64,000 bases of DNA, from assembly GCF_000970455.1 (NCBI RefSeq), contig NZ_LAJG01000042.1:62001-126000 (forward strand), written 5' to 3'. The position numbers were made by a program, and so were the translations under genes. Below are positions 46,013-54,325 of this stretch, piece after piece (within the stretch, counting starts at the first letter, position 1; every line of letters starts with the position of its first letter). The DNA comes from Devosia soli (lineage in GTDB: Bacteria; Pseudomonadota; Alphaproteobacteria; Rhizobiales; Devosiaceae). The notes under the pieces are model-generated. The model was given only the letters and a program-made list of their open reading frames with translations. It was not told where the DNA came from and did no database searches.

Positions 46013-46501
46013 ATGGGCAAGTGGGAAGACGAGGCGGAGATATATCGTTTCATGCGGCAAGCTAAGATACGCGATCTCTACATGGCCTATGCGGACCAGT
46101 TCCCCGAGTATTTCCTGACCCTTGCCAGCAAGCACAACATGCCAACCTTTGAGTTCGTGCGGCTAGTGAGCGAGTTCCATCATCAGCTCGATCGCAAATT
46201 GTTGCGTCGTCCGCCGCACCTCAAGCCGCTGGATCAGCGCACCAATGGCATCATGTTCCTTGAGCAGATCAAGACCCATATCCATGGCCATGCCATGGTA
46301 CGGTTCGCCGGAAGAGAAACGACGACCACCCTGCGCGAGCACTGTGCTGCGATCTGGACCAAGCTTTGTCCTGGCGGCACCATCGACCTGCAAGAGCAGA
46401 AAGACGAGCACTTGTCTGGCTATCTCACCAAAGAGATGGAAGCCTGGGGATATGACGACCTCCGGCAAGCCATCCTGTTTCGAGACCTCATCGGCGGGTG
46501 A
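46013..46501 (+). CDS. Hypothetical protein
   Basis: 162 residues, all soluble and charged (IYRFMRQAKIRDLYMAYADQ, HLKPLDQRTNGIMFLEQIK), with a strong ribosome-binding site (GGGAGG). No family recognised. Good codon usage supports coding. Confidence 0.6.
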   Translation: MGKWEDEAEIYRFMRQAKIRDLYMAYADQFPEYFLTLASKHNMPTFEFVRLVSEFHHQLDRKLLRRPPHLKPLDQRTNGIMFLEQIKTHIHGHAMVRFAGRETTTTLREHCAAIWTKLCPGGTIDLQEQKDEHLSGYLTKEMEAWGYDDLRQAILFRDLIGG

Positions 46502-46725
46502 AGCCGATCCCGTCCCGATGCGGTCAGCCTGTGCCACGCGCGGCTGATATTGCGGGGACCGGCATAGCAGTTTGACAGCGCGCGCTTCGAACTTCGGAGC
46601 CGCGCAATTGAATTGCTATGACAGACTGAAACAAACACTCGAACAGAACCACATGACCAAGACACCCAGACCTCAAACACACGAAGAAGACCAGGACCAC
46701 AGACATGGGGTTAAATCCCATCTGG

Positions 46726-46740
46726 TTCTTCTAAGAAGAA
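46726..46740. repeat. Recurrent TTCTTCTAAGAAGAA motif, one of four
   Basis: A palindrome with arms TTCTTC/GAAGAA around TAA. Close copies are at 45488-45502 (14/15, within the second XRE gene), 48815-48829 (14/15, just before the TGT-like gene) and 50076-50090 (13/15, just after it). All lie in 4.6 kb of the island, on the same strand. Confidence 0.6.
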
Positions 46741-46770
46741 AACAAGTTAACCATAATTTTACGCCAATGC

Positions 46771-46797
46771 ATGCCGGTTCGAGTAACCGGCATTTTC
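46771..46797 (+). terminator. Intrinsic terminator-like hairpin
   Basis: ATGCCGGTT (46771-46779) pairs with AACCGGCAT (46785-46793) around CGAGT, followed by TTT CG. It could end transcription coming from 46013 or from a small RNA. Confidence 0.6.
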
Positions 46798-47012
46798 GTC
46801 TTGACCAGCATTCCAAGGTGTGATTTCTGGCCCGCGTTATTGCGAAGAGCCGAACACCTGCTTGTCAGGTCCTTGTTCATCGCAATCACTTTGGTCGTGG
46901 GGTGAAAGACCCTGGCGTCGTAGGCCGCACGTACCACCAAGCACATCGCCGTGTGTTTGCCGGGTAACCCATAGTGGTCAACCCGAGTGATTGTCATGCA
47001 AGGAGTTTTCCT

Positions 47013-48770
47013 ATGAGCACTTCGCTCGATACCAACCCCACGTCCGAAACCACCAATGCCGCTATCGCCACCGATGGCATGGTGTCCATCACCGAACAGG
47101 TGAAGGTCGAACCTTCCAACATCGCATCACCGGCGGTTTCCGACGCCAAAGCCATCACCCTCGTTGATGCCGATGGCATGCTCGAAGTTGAGAAGCGCAA
47201 CCTGAGCGAACGCATCGCACCCCGGCGCTTGGAGGTCGGCGCCGACGCCACCAGAAGCGCCCTGCGTGGCGACAAACTGATGTTGCTGGGTGTGTCGTGG
47301 CTGGCATTAGCTTGGATCGCATTCCCCGGTTGGGAATGGGCCGAGGAGGTCAAGCGGCGGGACATCAATACCGGGGCGATCAAGAGCAAACACAAGCTTG
47401 CTTTCGCCACTGCCGCGACGTTCAACCTCGATCCGAGCCACTCAGACCCCGAAATTGCCAAGCAGCATGGGCAGCTAGTGGATCGTTTGTCACTTGCCGG
47501 TGAGGGGCTGGTGGCGTTAATCGAAAAGTTGCCTCTCGAGGAGCGGAACGCGATTACCTTCGACGACGAAGGGGCCGAGAAGGTTGTGCCGTATCTCAAA
47601 AAGGCAGGCGGGATCAACGCAGTCGCCGCCGCTACAAGAGCGGACAACAACAAGACCCCGGCGGAACGCAATCATCAGATCGCCCTCGATCCCGCAAAGG
47701 CCAATGAATATCTGGCAGAAGCCGGAAAACTGGCGCTGCTCGCTCAGGCGAAAGGCATTGGGGACAACGACGCGACTGTCACGCTGGCTCTCGCGATAAA
47801 TGTCGGCGATGAAACAATCCATGTCGAGGCAGATGCCGGTTTGGCGGACACGGTTCTTGCGCAGGCACTGAAGGCGAAGGCTCCAGTTGATCCGGTCGTG
47901 GACACCATCGGTGAAATCCTCCAGGTTGGCAGGGTGATCGAGGAGGTGGAAACCGACAAGCCTAAAGACCACTTGGCAGATCCCAAGGCCGAAGACACAG
48001 AAATGCGAGATGCGTCCCGCCATGTCGTGTTCATGCCAGACGGCACCATGCGAGTGTCTGCGATCCTAAACCCCGATAGCCCGGTCGTACTGGTGCAGAC
48101 CTCGCAGCCGGTGCTTCCGAAGTGGCCCACGATGCCATGCCATTTGCAGGCGCAGAGCCGCCGCATCATTGAGGCCAATATTATCAACCCGGATCGCCGC
48201 AAACTGTTCAAGATGCGGGTAGTGGAGCCCGGCAAGACCCTTGGGCATTGCCGCCTCGTGTTCGCCACGGAGGTTGCCGTTGAGCCTAGAAACGGCAAAG
48301 TCGAGTTGGGGGTTCTGGTCGAGCCGCTGCGGTCCAAGCAGGAAAACTACCCGCTGGACGTGCGCCACGGGGACTTCGCGCCCGATTGGGAATTTCCACT
48401 AGACCTGAGTGCCCGGCAGATCCTTATGAGCTTCGTTTCGGCTATCAAGACGCCTGGCGACAGGGCCGTCAGCATCAACATGAACGGTTCGGAGGCCGAG
48501 TTCGTGTTCGGTAAGACTTCTCAGACCGTGGACGCAGCCACCCCAACCAAAGGGAAGGTAAGCGTAATGGCGAGGCATTTGCGGCCGGCGCTGATGACCA
48601 TCGCAACCCTGCCATTGGTCAAGGACAGCATGACCTTTGCCGCTGACCGCGACGGTGCGGTGAGGATTGCCTTTGGCACCGCGCGGGCCAATTACGCAGT
48701 CTTCCTTCCGGCGGTTATGGCCAATAAATCGCTCTCGAACCGCTATTTTACGCCGATCAAGGTGAAATGA
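47013..48770 (+). CDS. Large protein of unknown function, possible sliding-clamp-like C-terminus
   Basis: 585 residues starting MSTSLDTNPTS, with AGGAG 7 nt upstream. The N-terminal 60 residues are low-complexity and acidic/Ser-Thr rich. The middle (150-330) is Ala-rich and helical. The final 70 residues (KGKVSVMARHLRPALMTIAT, ANYAVFLPAVMA) loosely recall domain 3 of DNA polymerase sliding clamps, where a ...YL..AL... strand-helix precedes ...YLLMPV. That is a weak resemblance by eye. It sits just before the TGT-like gene, separated by a hairpin. Confidence 0.6.
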   Translation: MSTSLDTNPTSETTNAAIATDGMVSITEQVKVEPSNIASPAVSDAKAITLVDADGMLEVEKRNLSERIAPRRLEVGADATRSALRGDKLMLLGVSWLALAWIAFPGWEWAEEVKRRDINTGAIKSKHKLAFATAATFNLDPSHSDPEIAKQHGQLVDRLSLAGEGLVALIEKLPLEERNAITFDDEGAEKVVPYLKKAGGINAVAAATRADNNKTPAERNHQIALDPAKANEYLAEAGKLALLAQAKGIGDNDATVTLALAINVGDETIHVEADAGLADTVLAQALKAKAPVDPVVDTIGEILQVGRVIEEVETDKPKDHLADPKAEDTEMRDASRHVVFMPDGTMRVSAILNPDSPVVLVQTSQPVLPKWPTMPCHLQAQSRRIIEANIINPDRRKLFKMRVVEPGKTLGHCRLVFATEVAVEPRNGKVELGVLVEPLRSKQENYPLDVRHGDFAPDWEFPLDLSARQILMSFVSAIKTPGDRAVSINMNGSEAEFVFGKTSQTVDAATPTKGKVSVMARHLRPALMTIATLPLVKDSMTFAADRDGAVRIAFGTARANYAVFLPAVMANKSLSNRYFTPIKVK

Positions 48771-48775
48771 CCCCT

Positions 48776-48800
48776 GTGGCGGGCCTTCGCGGCCCGCCAC
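48776..48800 (+). terminator. GC-rich hairpin after the 585-residue gene
   Basis: GTGGCGGGCC (48776-48785) and GGCCCGCCAC (48791-48800) form a perfect 10-bp stem around TTCGC, followed by a weakly pyrimidine-rich tract (GTTCCCCTTTCCCCC). It may reduce but not abolish read-through into the next gene. Confidence 0.6.
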
Positions 48801-48834
48801 GTTCCCCTTTCCCCCTCTTCTAAGAAGAACGGCT

Positions 48835-50073
48835 ATGCCAAATATCTCGGCTAAACCCGAGCACGCCCTGTTTTTGCCTGCTCCTAACTCCAATTTCGTC
48901 AATGCCGTTATGAAGCCAGGCCAACGGCCATTGCCCGCCGGACTAACCATGGCGGACCTCAATTTCCTGCTCTCGACGAGCGGCTTGTTCACCTACGAGG
49001 CCGCGCTTTACAGTGCCGCCTTCGGTGTGGGGCAGTTGAACCCCACCATGATAACGACCCGCGACAGGTCAACGACGACCTTGGTGGTCGATAGCGGCGG
49101 CTATTCCCTTATCAGTGGCGGCATCACCACCCCCCTACCAACCTACCGCGTTCAGGTCCTGCAATGGCAGGAGCAGTTTGGCGATGTCGGGATAGCCGTG
49201 GACATTCCGACCCGAAGCCTCGACGTGCGAGGCAGCGGCTATACTCAGTTCTACCAGTGTTTGGACCAGACGGAGAAAAACACTCAATATGCCATCAGCA
49301 GCCGTAGCCGGTCCGATTTCATCCTGTGCAACGTTATGCAGGGCCGCAATCACGCAGAGGCACAGACCTGGTTCGAGCGGATGTCGCCATATCAGCGGCT
49401 GCTGGAGGGTATCGCCTTGGCTGGCGACACCAAACAGGACATGTGGTTCTGGAACAAGCGGCTGATCCAGATGCGCGATGCCGGGCTTTTGGACAACCTT
49501 CAATGGATACACGTCCTTGGCACGGCGCAGCCGGGGTTTGGGGTGATGCTGACGGGTTTGCAGAAGGCGCTACGGCGACACCTTAACCCGCATATCCGCA
49601 TCAGCTACGACAGTGCGCGGCCATTTCGGAACGTGCAGGCTAACCACATCATCACGCGGGGCCTGCGCGAGATCGGCGGCGACATTGCATTCTGGCCCTA
49701 TCAATTCTCCAAGAATTCGAGCGCCCTTGATCGTTCACAGCGGTTCCCGTTCTCCAGCCCCTTGGGTGATCTCTGCCCCTATGGGGATTTCAACCCCGGC
49801 AATCCCAACACCGTCGGCGGCTGGGACACGACCGGCCTCATGATGCTGTCGAACCACGAGGTCTATAAAGAGGTGCAGGCCATCGCCGAGGCCAATAGAC
49901 TGGCCGAAGCAGAGGTGACTGTTGGCGGCGGCACGCCGTGGCATGTCGTGCGGTCATGGGAGGCGTTCGATCTGATCTGGGGCACCACCCAGTCGGATTT
50001 GCATCTCAGGAGCTATAAGAAGTTCCTTCAGCACTATGCGGGGGTGTCGAACAGCAAGGACGACGAGCGGTGA
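48835..50073 (+). CDS. tRNA-guanine-transglycosylase-like (DpdA-like) protein
   Basis: 412 residues with the motif order of the TGT family: DSGGY at 86-90 (TGT DSGGF), NVMQGRN (166-172; TGT IVQGG), GIALAGD (192-198; TGT GYAIGG), HVLGTAQPG (226-234; TGT YLMGVGxP), and SYDSARPFRN (257-266; TGT D-x-x-x-PTR), giving Asp259 as the likely nucleophile. The CxCxxC zinc site of true TGTs is missing; only Cys314 is near. Such divergent paralogs (DpdA) put 7-deazaguanine bases into DNA in phages and genomic islands. No preQ0 synthesis genes are in the island, so host precursors would be needed. The substrate, DNA or RNA, is inference. Confidence 0.65.
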   Translation: MPNISAKPEHALFLPAPNSNFVNAVMKPGQRPLPAGLTMADLNFLLSTSGLFTYEAALYSAAFGVGQLNPTMITTRDRSTTTLVVDSGGYSLISGGITTPLPTYRVQVLQWQEQFGDVGIAVDIPTRSLDVRGSGYTQFYQCLDQTEKNTQYAISSRSRSDFILCNVMQGRNHAEAQTWFERMSPYQRLLEGIALAGDTKQDMWFWNKRLIQMRDAGLLDNLQWIHVLGTAQPGFGVMLTGLQKALRRHLNPHIRISYDSARPFRNVQANHIITRGLREIGGDIAFWPYQFSKNSSALDRSQRFPFSSPLGDLCPYGDFNPGNPNTVGGWDTTGLMMLSNHEVYKEVQAIAEANRLAEAEVTVGGGTPWHVVRSWEAFDLIWGTTQSDLHLRSYKKFLQHYAGVSNSKDDER

Positions 50074-50099
50074 TCGTCTTTTAAGAAGAAATGTGGGCG

Positions 50100-50127
50100 G
50101 CGGTCAGAGCAGTTCGACCGCTCCTTT
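50100..50127 (+). terminator. Intrinsic terminator after the TGT-like gene
   Basis: GCGGTC (50100-50105) pairs with GACCGC (50116-50121), followed by TCCTTTTT. It lies between this gene and the convergent recombinase gene. Confidence 0.55.
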
Positions 50128-50134
50128 TTCGCGT

Positions 50135-50680
50135 CTAGATGGGTATGCGGGAAATTGTACTGGCACTGACATTATAGCTCCGGGCGATTTCCCGCACGGC
50201 TTCCCCGGCCAGCTTGCGCTGACGTACCTCGTCCTGCTGATGCCGAGTGAGCGTGGGACGTCTGCCCAGGCTCTGCCCACGTGCCTTGGCGCGGGCGCGG
50301 CCCTCGCCAGTTCTAGCGCGGATCAGTTCGCGCTCGAACTCGGCCACCCCGCCCACGATGGTAACGGTCAGGCGACCATGCGGGGTGGTGGTATCGGCCC
50401 ACCCTTCGGTGAGGGAGCGGAACATGGCTCCCCTCTGGGAGAGGCTGTCCAAGATGTTGAGCAGGTTTACGGTGGATCGTGCCAGCCGGTCCAGCCGCGT
50501 TACCAGCAGGGTATCTCCCTGGCTGACTAGGGCCAGCACCTTGGCCAATCCTTCCCGGTCCGACTTTGCCCCGCTGGCGGTTTCCGCGAAGACCTTTTCG
50601 GCTCCTGCGAAGGTCAGCGCCTCACGCTGCGCGTCGAGTGTCTGTCCATCAGTTGAAACGCGGGCATAGCCATAAATCAT
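50135..50680 (-). CDS. Serine recombinase (resolvase/invertase family)
   Basis: 181 residues. Catalytic domain: MIYGYARVSTDGQTLDAQRE with nucleophile Ser9, then TRLDRLARS and GGVAEFERELIRARTGEG. The C-terminal HTH is of the Hin type (VREIARSYNVSASTISRI). It cuts and rejoins DNA at short sites, as resolvase or invertase. The open frame extends 24 codons upstream, but MIYGYARVS is the family's usual start. Its site may be the repeats at 50689-50782. Confidence 0.92.
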   Translation of the reverse strand: MIYGYARVSTDGQTLDAQREALTFAGAEKVFAETASGAKSDREGLAKVLALVSQGDTLLVTRLDRLARSTVNLLNILDSLSQRGAMFRSLTEGWADTTTPHGRLTVTIVGGVAEFERELIRARTGEGRARAKARGQSLGRRPTLTRHQQDEVRQRKLAGEAVREIARSYNVSASTISRIPI

Positions 50681-50688
50681 GCCATCGC

Positions 50689-50782
50689 TCTGCAACGATA
50701 TTCTGCAACGCGCAAGCCGCTGAAAACCTTGGCCGGGAAATTCGTTGCACAAGTTGTAACTTTTGCACCGGCATCAACTTGT
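50689..50782. repeat. Repeats upstream of the recombinase gene
   Basis: The direct repeat TCTGCAACG at 50689-50697 and 50702-50710, and the inverted repeat ACAAGTTG (50749-50756) / CAACTTGT (50775-50782). The arrangement could be a recombination (res-like) site or an operator. The rest of the gap to 50987 shows nothing clear. Confidence 0.4.
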
Positions 50783-50987
50783 TCCTAATTAGAGTTAGTG
50801 TCCGCTCGGCACTTGCGATCGTTCCGAAGCGGGCCTTCGGCCCCAGTTGTGCAGCAGCGGGCGTTGCTATTGCGGCCGGCAAAATTTAGAACTGTGGATG
50901 GGCAAAGCCGGTCCAATCTGACGGGTTGATCCAACAATTTAACTATGTACGATTTCCCATGCGGGTATCATCTTAGAACGCGAGCTC

Positions 50988-52031
50988 ATGCTGCAAGATA
51001 CAATCCAGAGCTGGCTTGCTAGGCCTATGCCTGACAGAACCGTGAATGCCTCCACAGGCTTGCCAGTTGTGTTGTCTACGGATCTCGGTCTCGAACGAAA
51101 AGAGAATCAGGATCGCACAGCAGCTTTCAGGATCACGTCTAAGTCCTCGGCTGGAAGACCATTAGTAGCCGTAATCGTTGTGGATGGTATGGGCGGCATG
51201 CGGGAGGGTAGGCTATGTGCTGTACTAGCTGCATCAGCTTTTTTTCACGCGCTAACGGTTCATCGCGGCCAGGATTTGGAAGCTCGAGTAGCTTCCTCCG
51301 TTTCCTACGCCAACGACGCCGTTTTTCGCTTTCAGTCTGGGAATGGCGGAGCCACGATTGCCGCCGTAGTTGTCGATCACACCAGGCAGCCGGTTGTGGT
51401 CCATGTAGGAGATAGTAGAGCGTATTCCATAAGCGGTATGCGAACGCTTCATCGCTTAACAACCGATGATTCCCTTGCGGAAGCAGTCGGTGGTCATGGG
51501 CGTGAGTTACTGCAATTTGTCGGAATGGGGCCAGGAATACGACCCCATATAAAGCAAATTGACCCTGACCAAAGTAGAATATTGCTCACAACCGACGGCA
51601 TCCATTTTGTAGAGCCGAACGTGTTTGAGCAAGTCGTTGTGAACTCGACAGATCTCAGAGCTGTTGTGGATCGACTGACTGCGCTTGCACGGTGGTGTGG
51701 GGGGCCGGACAACGCTTCGATCGCAGCAATCGATATCGAAGCTCTCTCCGCCACGCTTTTCTCCGATGGCGAAGGCTTGCAGATTTGGGACGCAGTCAAT
51801 GGACTGCAGCTAATGTGGCTCGATACCGAAGATCGCCGCAATATTGTTCCCGCAGTTGCTGTTCAGTCTGATATTGGAAAAGTCGAAGAGCGAGCAAAGC
51901 CCAAGGCTAAAAATAAAACCCGGTCCCGAACAAGAGCTAAGCCGAAATCTCAAAACGATGTGCAGCTTGAGATCGAGATTGAGCAGGCGCAGGAACCTAG
52001 CGATTTAACTGATGACGACGATAGCAAATAG
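50988..52031 (+). CDS. PP2C-type Ser/Thr protein phosphatase
   Basis: 347 residues. PP2C motifs in order: NQDR (about 40), VVDGMGGM (metal Asp), GATIAAVVVD, HVGDSRAY, LLTTDGIH and GPDNASI. All metal-binding aspartates are present, so it should be active. After about residue 300 comes a Lys/Arg-rich linker (KPKAKNKTRSRTRAKPK) and an acidic tail, possibly for protein contacts. It overlaps the following kinase gene by 20 nt: one operon. Confidence 0.9.
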   Translation: MLQDTIQSWLARPMPDRTVNASTGLPVVLSTDLGLERKENQDRTAAFRITSKSSAGRPLVAVIVVDGMGGMREGRLCAVLAASAFFHALTVHRGQDLEARVASSVSYANDAVFRFQSGNGGATIAAVVVDHTRQPVVVHVGDSRAYSISGMRTLHRLTTDDSLAEAVGGHGRELLQFVGMGPGIRPHIKQIDPDQSRILLTTDGIHFVEPNVFEQVVVNSTDLRAVVDRLTALARWCGGPDNASIAAIDIEALSATLFSDGEGLQIWDAVNGLQLMWLDTEDRRNIVPAVAVQSDIGKVEERAKPKAKNKTRSRTRAKPKSQNDVQLEIEIEQAQEPSDLTDDDDSK

Positions 52032-53067
52032 GTATTCGCCAATTAGTTCAACAGCACCGGGGGGCATGGGGGAGATCATCGAATGCACGGACATCCACCT
52101 CGAGCGTCAGGTTATCATCAAGCGCCTTCAGCCCGGCGTTGAACAGCGCCGGATTGTTGATGAACAAAAGGCACTTGCTGCACTACGCTCAAAGCATGTC
52201 GTCCAGCTTTTCGATATCATCGAGCTAACGGATCGGGGGCCAAAAGAGCTTGGTCTGGTTCTCGAAAAGATTAATGGGAAGCCGATTACCCCAGGAGCAT
52301 ATAAGGCCGATAAAGCTTCGCTGGCCGTGCTTTGGCAAATTGCCTGTGGACTTGCAGATATCCACGCCAGGGGCATCGTCCACCGTGATGTGAAACCAGG
52401 TAACATTCTGATCGACGGGGAGGGTGTCGTTAAGATTATTGACTTCGGACTAGCGAGGTCGATGGGAATGGATGCCAAAACTCACAGCGTTATCGGTACC
52501 CCGTTATTTATGGCGCCGGAGCTTTGGCAAGGGGGTGCGATATCGTTCGATGAGAAAATTGACGTTTATGCCTTCGGTGTTACGGCATTAGCCCTGGTTG
52601 ATACTACCCCGCCCACCGAATTAATAGCACGGCCTCCACTTCCGGTAGGTGGCGCCACTCTTTCCAAGAGCTTTGCAGGCTATCCAGCCCCACTAATCAA
52701 CCTTTTGACCAGTTGCTTCGCCTCGGACGCAGCTAAGAGGCCCAAAATGAGCGTCGTCGCTGATGCCATTTCGCGGCATCTCCTTAAGGACCAACACCGT
52801 GCAACGGTGGTCTTGAACGGAACACCGAACTTTCTAAATTCTAAGAACCGCGCGATCAAATTGAATGCCGCAGGCGTGGGTAGCCTCGCGATCGAATACG
52901 ATGGTCTCGACTTTAGGGTTACAGCTGTTTCTGGAAACGTTTTCCTGAACAACACTAGTATCGTTACAGGCAATGTCCTACCCGGCTGCTGTGTTATTAC
53001 CTTTGGAGTTGACCGCAATCGGCGGTTTGTGACTTTTGACGTATCAAGTCCCGAGGTGATGCCATGA
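52012..53067 (+). CDS. Ser/Thr protein kinase with C-terminal FHA-like domain
   Basis: 351 residues. Kinase domain 1-265: glycine loop APGGMG, Lys in QVIIKRL, HRDVKPGNIL, DFGLAR, FMAPE, all intact. There is no transmembrane segment, unlike many bacterial Hanks kinases. Residues about 265-351 (GSLAIEYDGLDFRVTAVSGN, VFLNNTSIVTGNVLPG, CCVITFG) resemble the second half of an FHA domain, a phosphothreonine reader, though its conserved Arg/Ser are not clear. The ATG lies in the PP2C gene and the stop overlaps the next kinase by 4 nt. Confidence 0.85.
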   Translation: MTTIANRYSPISSTAPGGMGEIIECTDIHLERQVIIKRLQPGVEQRRIVDEQKALAALRSKHVVQLFDIIELTDRGPKELGLVLEKINGKPITPGAYKADKASLAVLWQIACGLADIHARGIVHRDVKPGNILIDGEGVVKIIDFGLARSMGMDAKTHSVIGTPLFMAPELWQGGAISFDEKIDVYAFGVTALALVDTTPPTELIARPPLPVGGATLSKSFAGYPAPLINLLTSCFASDAAKRPKMSVVADAISRHLLKDQHRATVVLNGTPNFLNSKNRAIKLNAAGVGSLAIEYDGLDFRVTAVSGNVFLNNTSIVTGNVLPGCCVITFGVDRNRRFVTFDVSSPEVMP

Positions 53068-54134
53068 AGGCTGGCGACGTAGTTTCGGATCGCTATGTGG
53101 TTCAGTCGCATTTTGCCAGCGGCGGCATGCAGGACGTTTATCTTGCTACAGATAAGCTACTCAACACCAACGTGGCTCTAAAAACTCCGCAGGCGGGCCA
53201 GGCTGATAAACGTTTTGCGCGCAGTGCAAAATTCGCAGCTCGCGTTAATCACCACAACGTGGCGAAAACACTGGACTACGTGGAAGAAGGCAATCAACGT
53301 TTTCTCATTGAAGAGTTTGTCGTCGGTGAAAATCTCGAATTGAAGCTCAGCCGCTTCGGCGCACTTGACCCCCACTTAGGTGCTCGCGTTCTACACCATT
53401 TGGCAAAAGGGATTGCCGCCTCGCACCACGCAGGTGTCGTGCATCGCGACTTGAAGCCTAGTAATGTGATCGCGGAGGATGGTGTAAATCTTCATGAGTT
53501 GAAGATCACCGATTTCGGAATTGCGACGCTCACTGAGGAAGTCTTCGATGAAGCGGCTAAAGATGGAGACCTTACTCGTTCCACGTCTGGCACGATCCGC
53601 GGCGCCTTACCCTACATGGCACCGGAAATGATGTTTCGGAAACCAGGTGATCATCCGGACAAGCCATCCGACATATGGTCGCTTGGCGCGATGATGTTTA
53701 GGATCTTGTCTGGGGAGTATCCCTTTGGGGTCTATCTGGATGCCGCAGTAAATGTGAAAAACAAAACTCGTGCTGCTTGGCCGGCTTTCATGACGTCAAA
53801 CTCGCAGTACAAGCCCTTGTCTTTGGAGCTTCAGGCTGTGGTTGAGCAGTGTCTGAACTACGACCCGGCATCCCGACCCACGGCAGACCAGATAGTAAAG
53901 CTCTGTGGGGAACTATGTTACATTAACGTCGAGCGTCATGTCGGCACAATCGACCACTTCATTCAGAATGGCTATAGCGGCTTTGCTACCGGCGACAGTG
54001 GCACGGTATTCTTTAGCATGGAAAGCGCTTACGGTCCGCGTCGTCCAGACGCCGGAAGAAACGGCAAAATAGTCTACAGTAAGTTCCCCGGTACTCCGCG
54101 CGATCGTGGACATCCCATCGTCGTGGTTGATTGA
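53064..54134 (+). CDS. Ser/Thr protein kinase with C-terminal cold-shock-like domain
   Basis: 356 residues. Kinase domain 8-285: FASGGMQDVY glycine loop, Lys in VALKTP, HRDLKPSNVI, DFGIAT, PYMAPEMM, SDIWSLG. It is cytoplasmic, with no membrane helix. Residues about 289-356 (HVGTIDHFIQNGYSGFATGD, GTVFFSMESA, GRNGKIVYSKFPG, RGHPIVVVD) follow the pattern of a cold-shock/OB nucleic-acid-binding domain (G-x-V/I-x-x-F...GFI...VFFH.S...G..V.F...). This suggests that the kinase may respond to RNA or single-stranded DNA (inference). Third gene of the operon. Confidence 0.85.
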   Translation: MKAGDVVSDRYVVQSHFASGGMQDVYLATDKLLNTNVALKTPQAGQADKRFARSAKFAARVNHHNVAKTLDYVEEGNQRFLIEEFVVGENLELKLSRFGALDPHLGARVLHHLAKGIAASHHAGVVHRDLKPSNVIAEDGVNLHELKITDFGIATLTEEVFDEAAKDGDLTRSTSGTIRGALPYMAPEMMFRKPGDHPDKPSDIWSLGAMMFRILSGEYPFGVYLDAAVNVKNKTRAAWPAFMTSNSQYKPLSLELQAVVEQCLNYDPASRPTADQIVKLCGELCYINVERHVGTIDHFIQNGYSGFATGDSGTVFFSMESAYGPRRPDAGRNGKIVYSKFPGTPRDRGHPIVVVD

Positions 54135-54306
54135 ACCAGTCACGACCGACATCTTACTGGAGAATTGGCTAAGCACTCGCTTGCGAGGTCAGTGCCGGTT
54201 CTGCTGGAGCAGTTGCGTTTCGCGGCGTATCGTCCGAGACTATTAGCAAGCTGTACCGGCTGCGTTAGGCAGAACACCTGTCTGATGCGCTGTTCGGGCC
54301 TGTGGT

Positions 54307-54325
54307 AGCTTCAGGACCTGAAGCT
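54307..54325 (-). terminator. Hairpin directly after the DUF3732 gene
   Basis: AGCTTCAG (54307-54314) pairs with CTGAAGCT (54318-54325) around GAC, immediately after the stop codon. No U-tract, so only a weak terminator candidate. The rest of 54135-54306 shows nothing. Confidence 0.35.

Larger units (their letters stand above)
46502..47012. other. 511-nt region without a clear gene but with structured DNA
   Basis: It holds an imperfect inverted repeat (46563-46620, outer arms CATAGCA/TGCTATG with GC-rich inner parts), a copy of the TTCTTCTAAGAAGAA motif (46726-46740), and a terminator-like hairpin (46771-46797). A short untranslated RNA between these is conceivable. The open frame at 46572-46823 runs through the hairpin and is not convincing. 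Confidence 0.45.

Noticed and set aside
46572..46823. 83-codon frame between the 162-residue gene and the 585-residue gene
   Set aside because: Runs through a terminator-like hairpin, has no ribosome-binding site and shows no protein-like composition.
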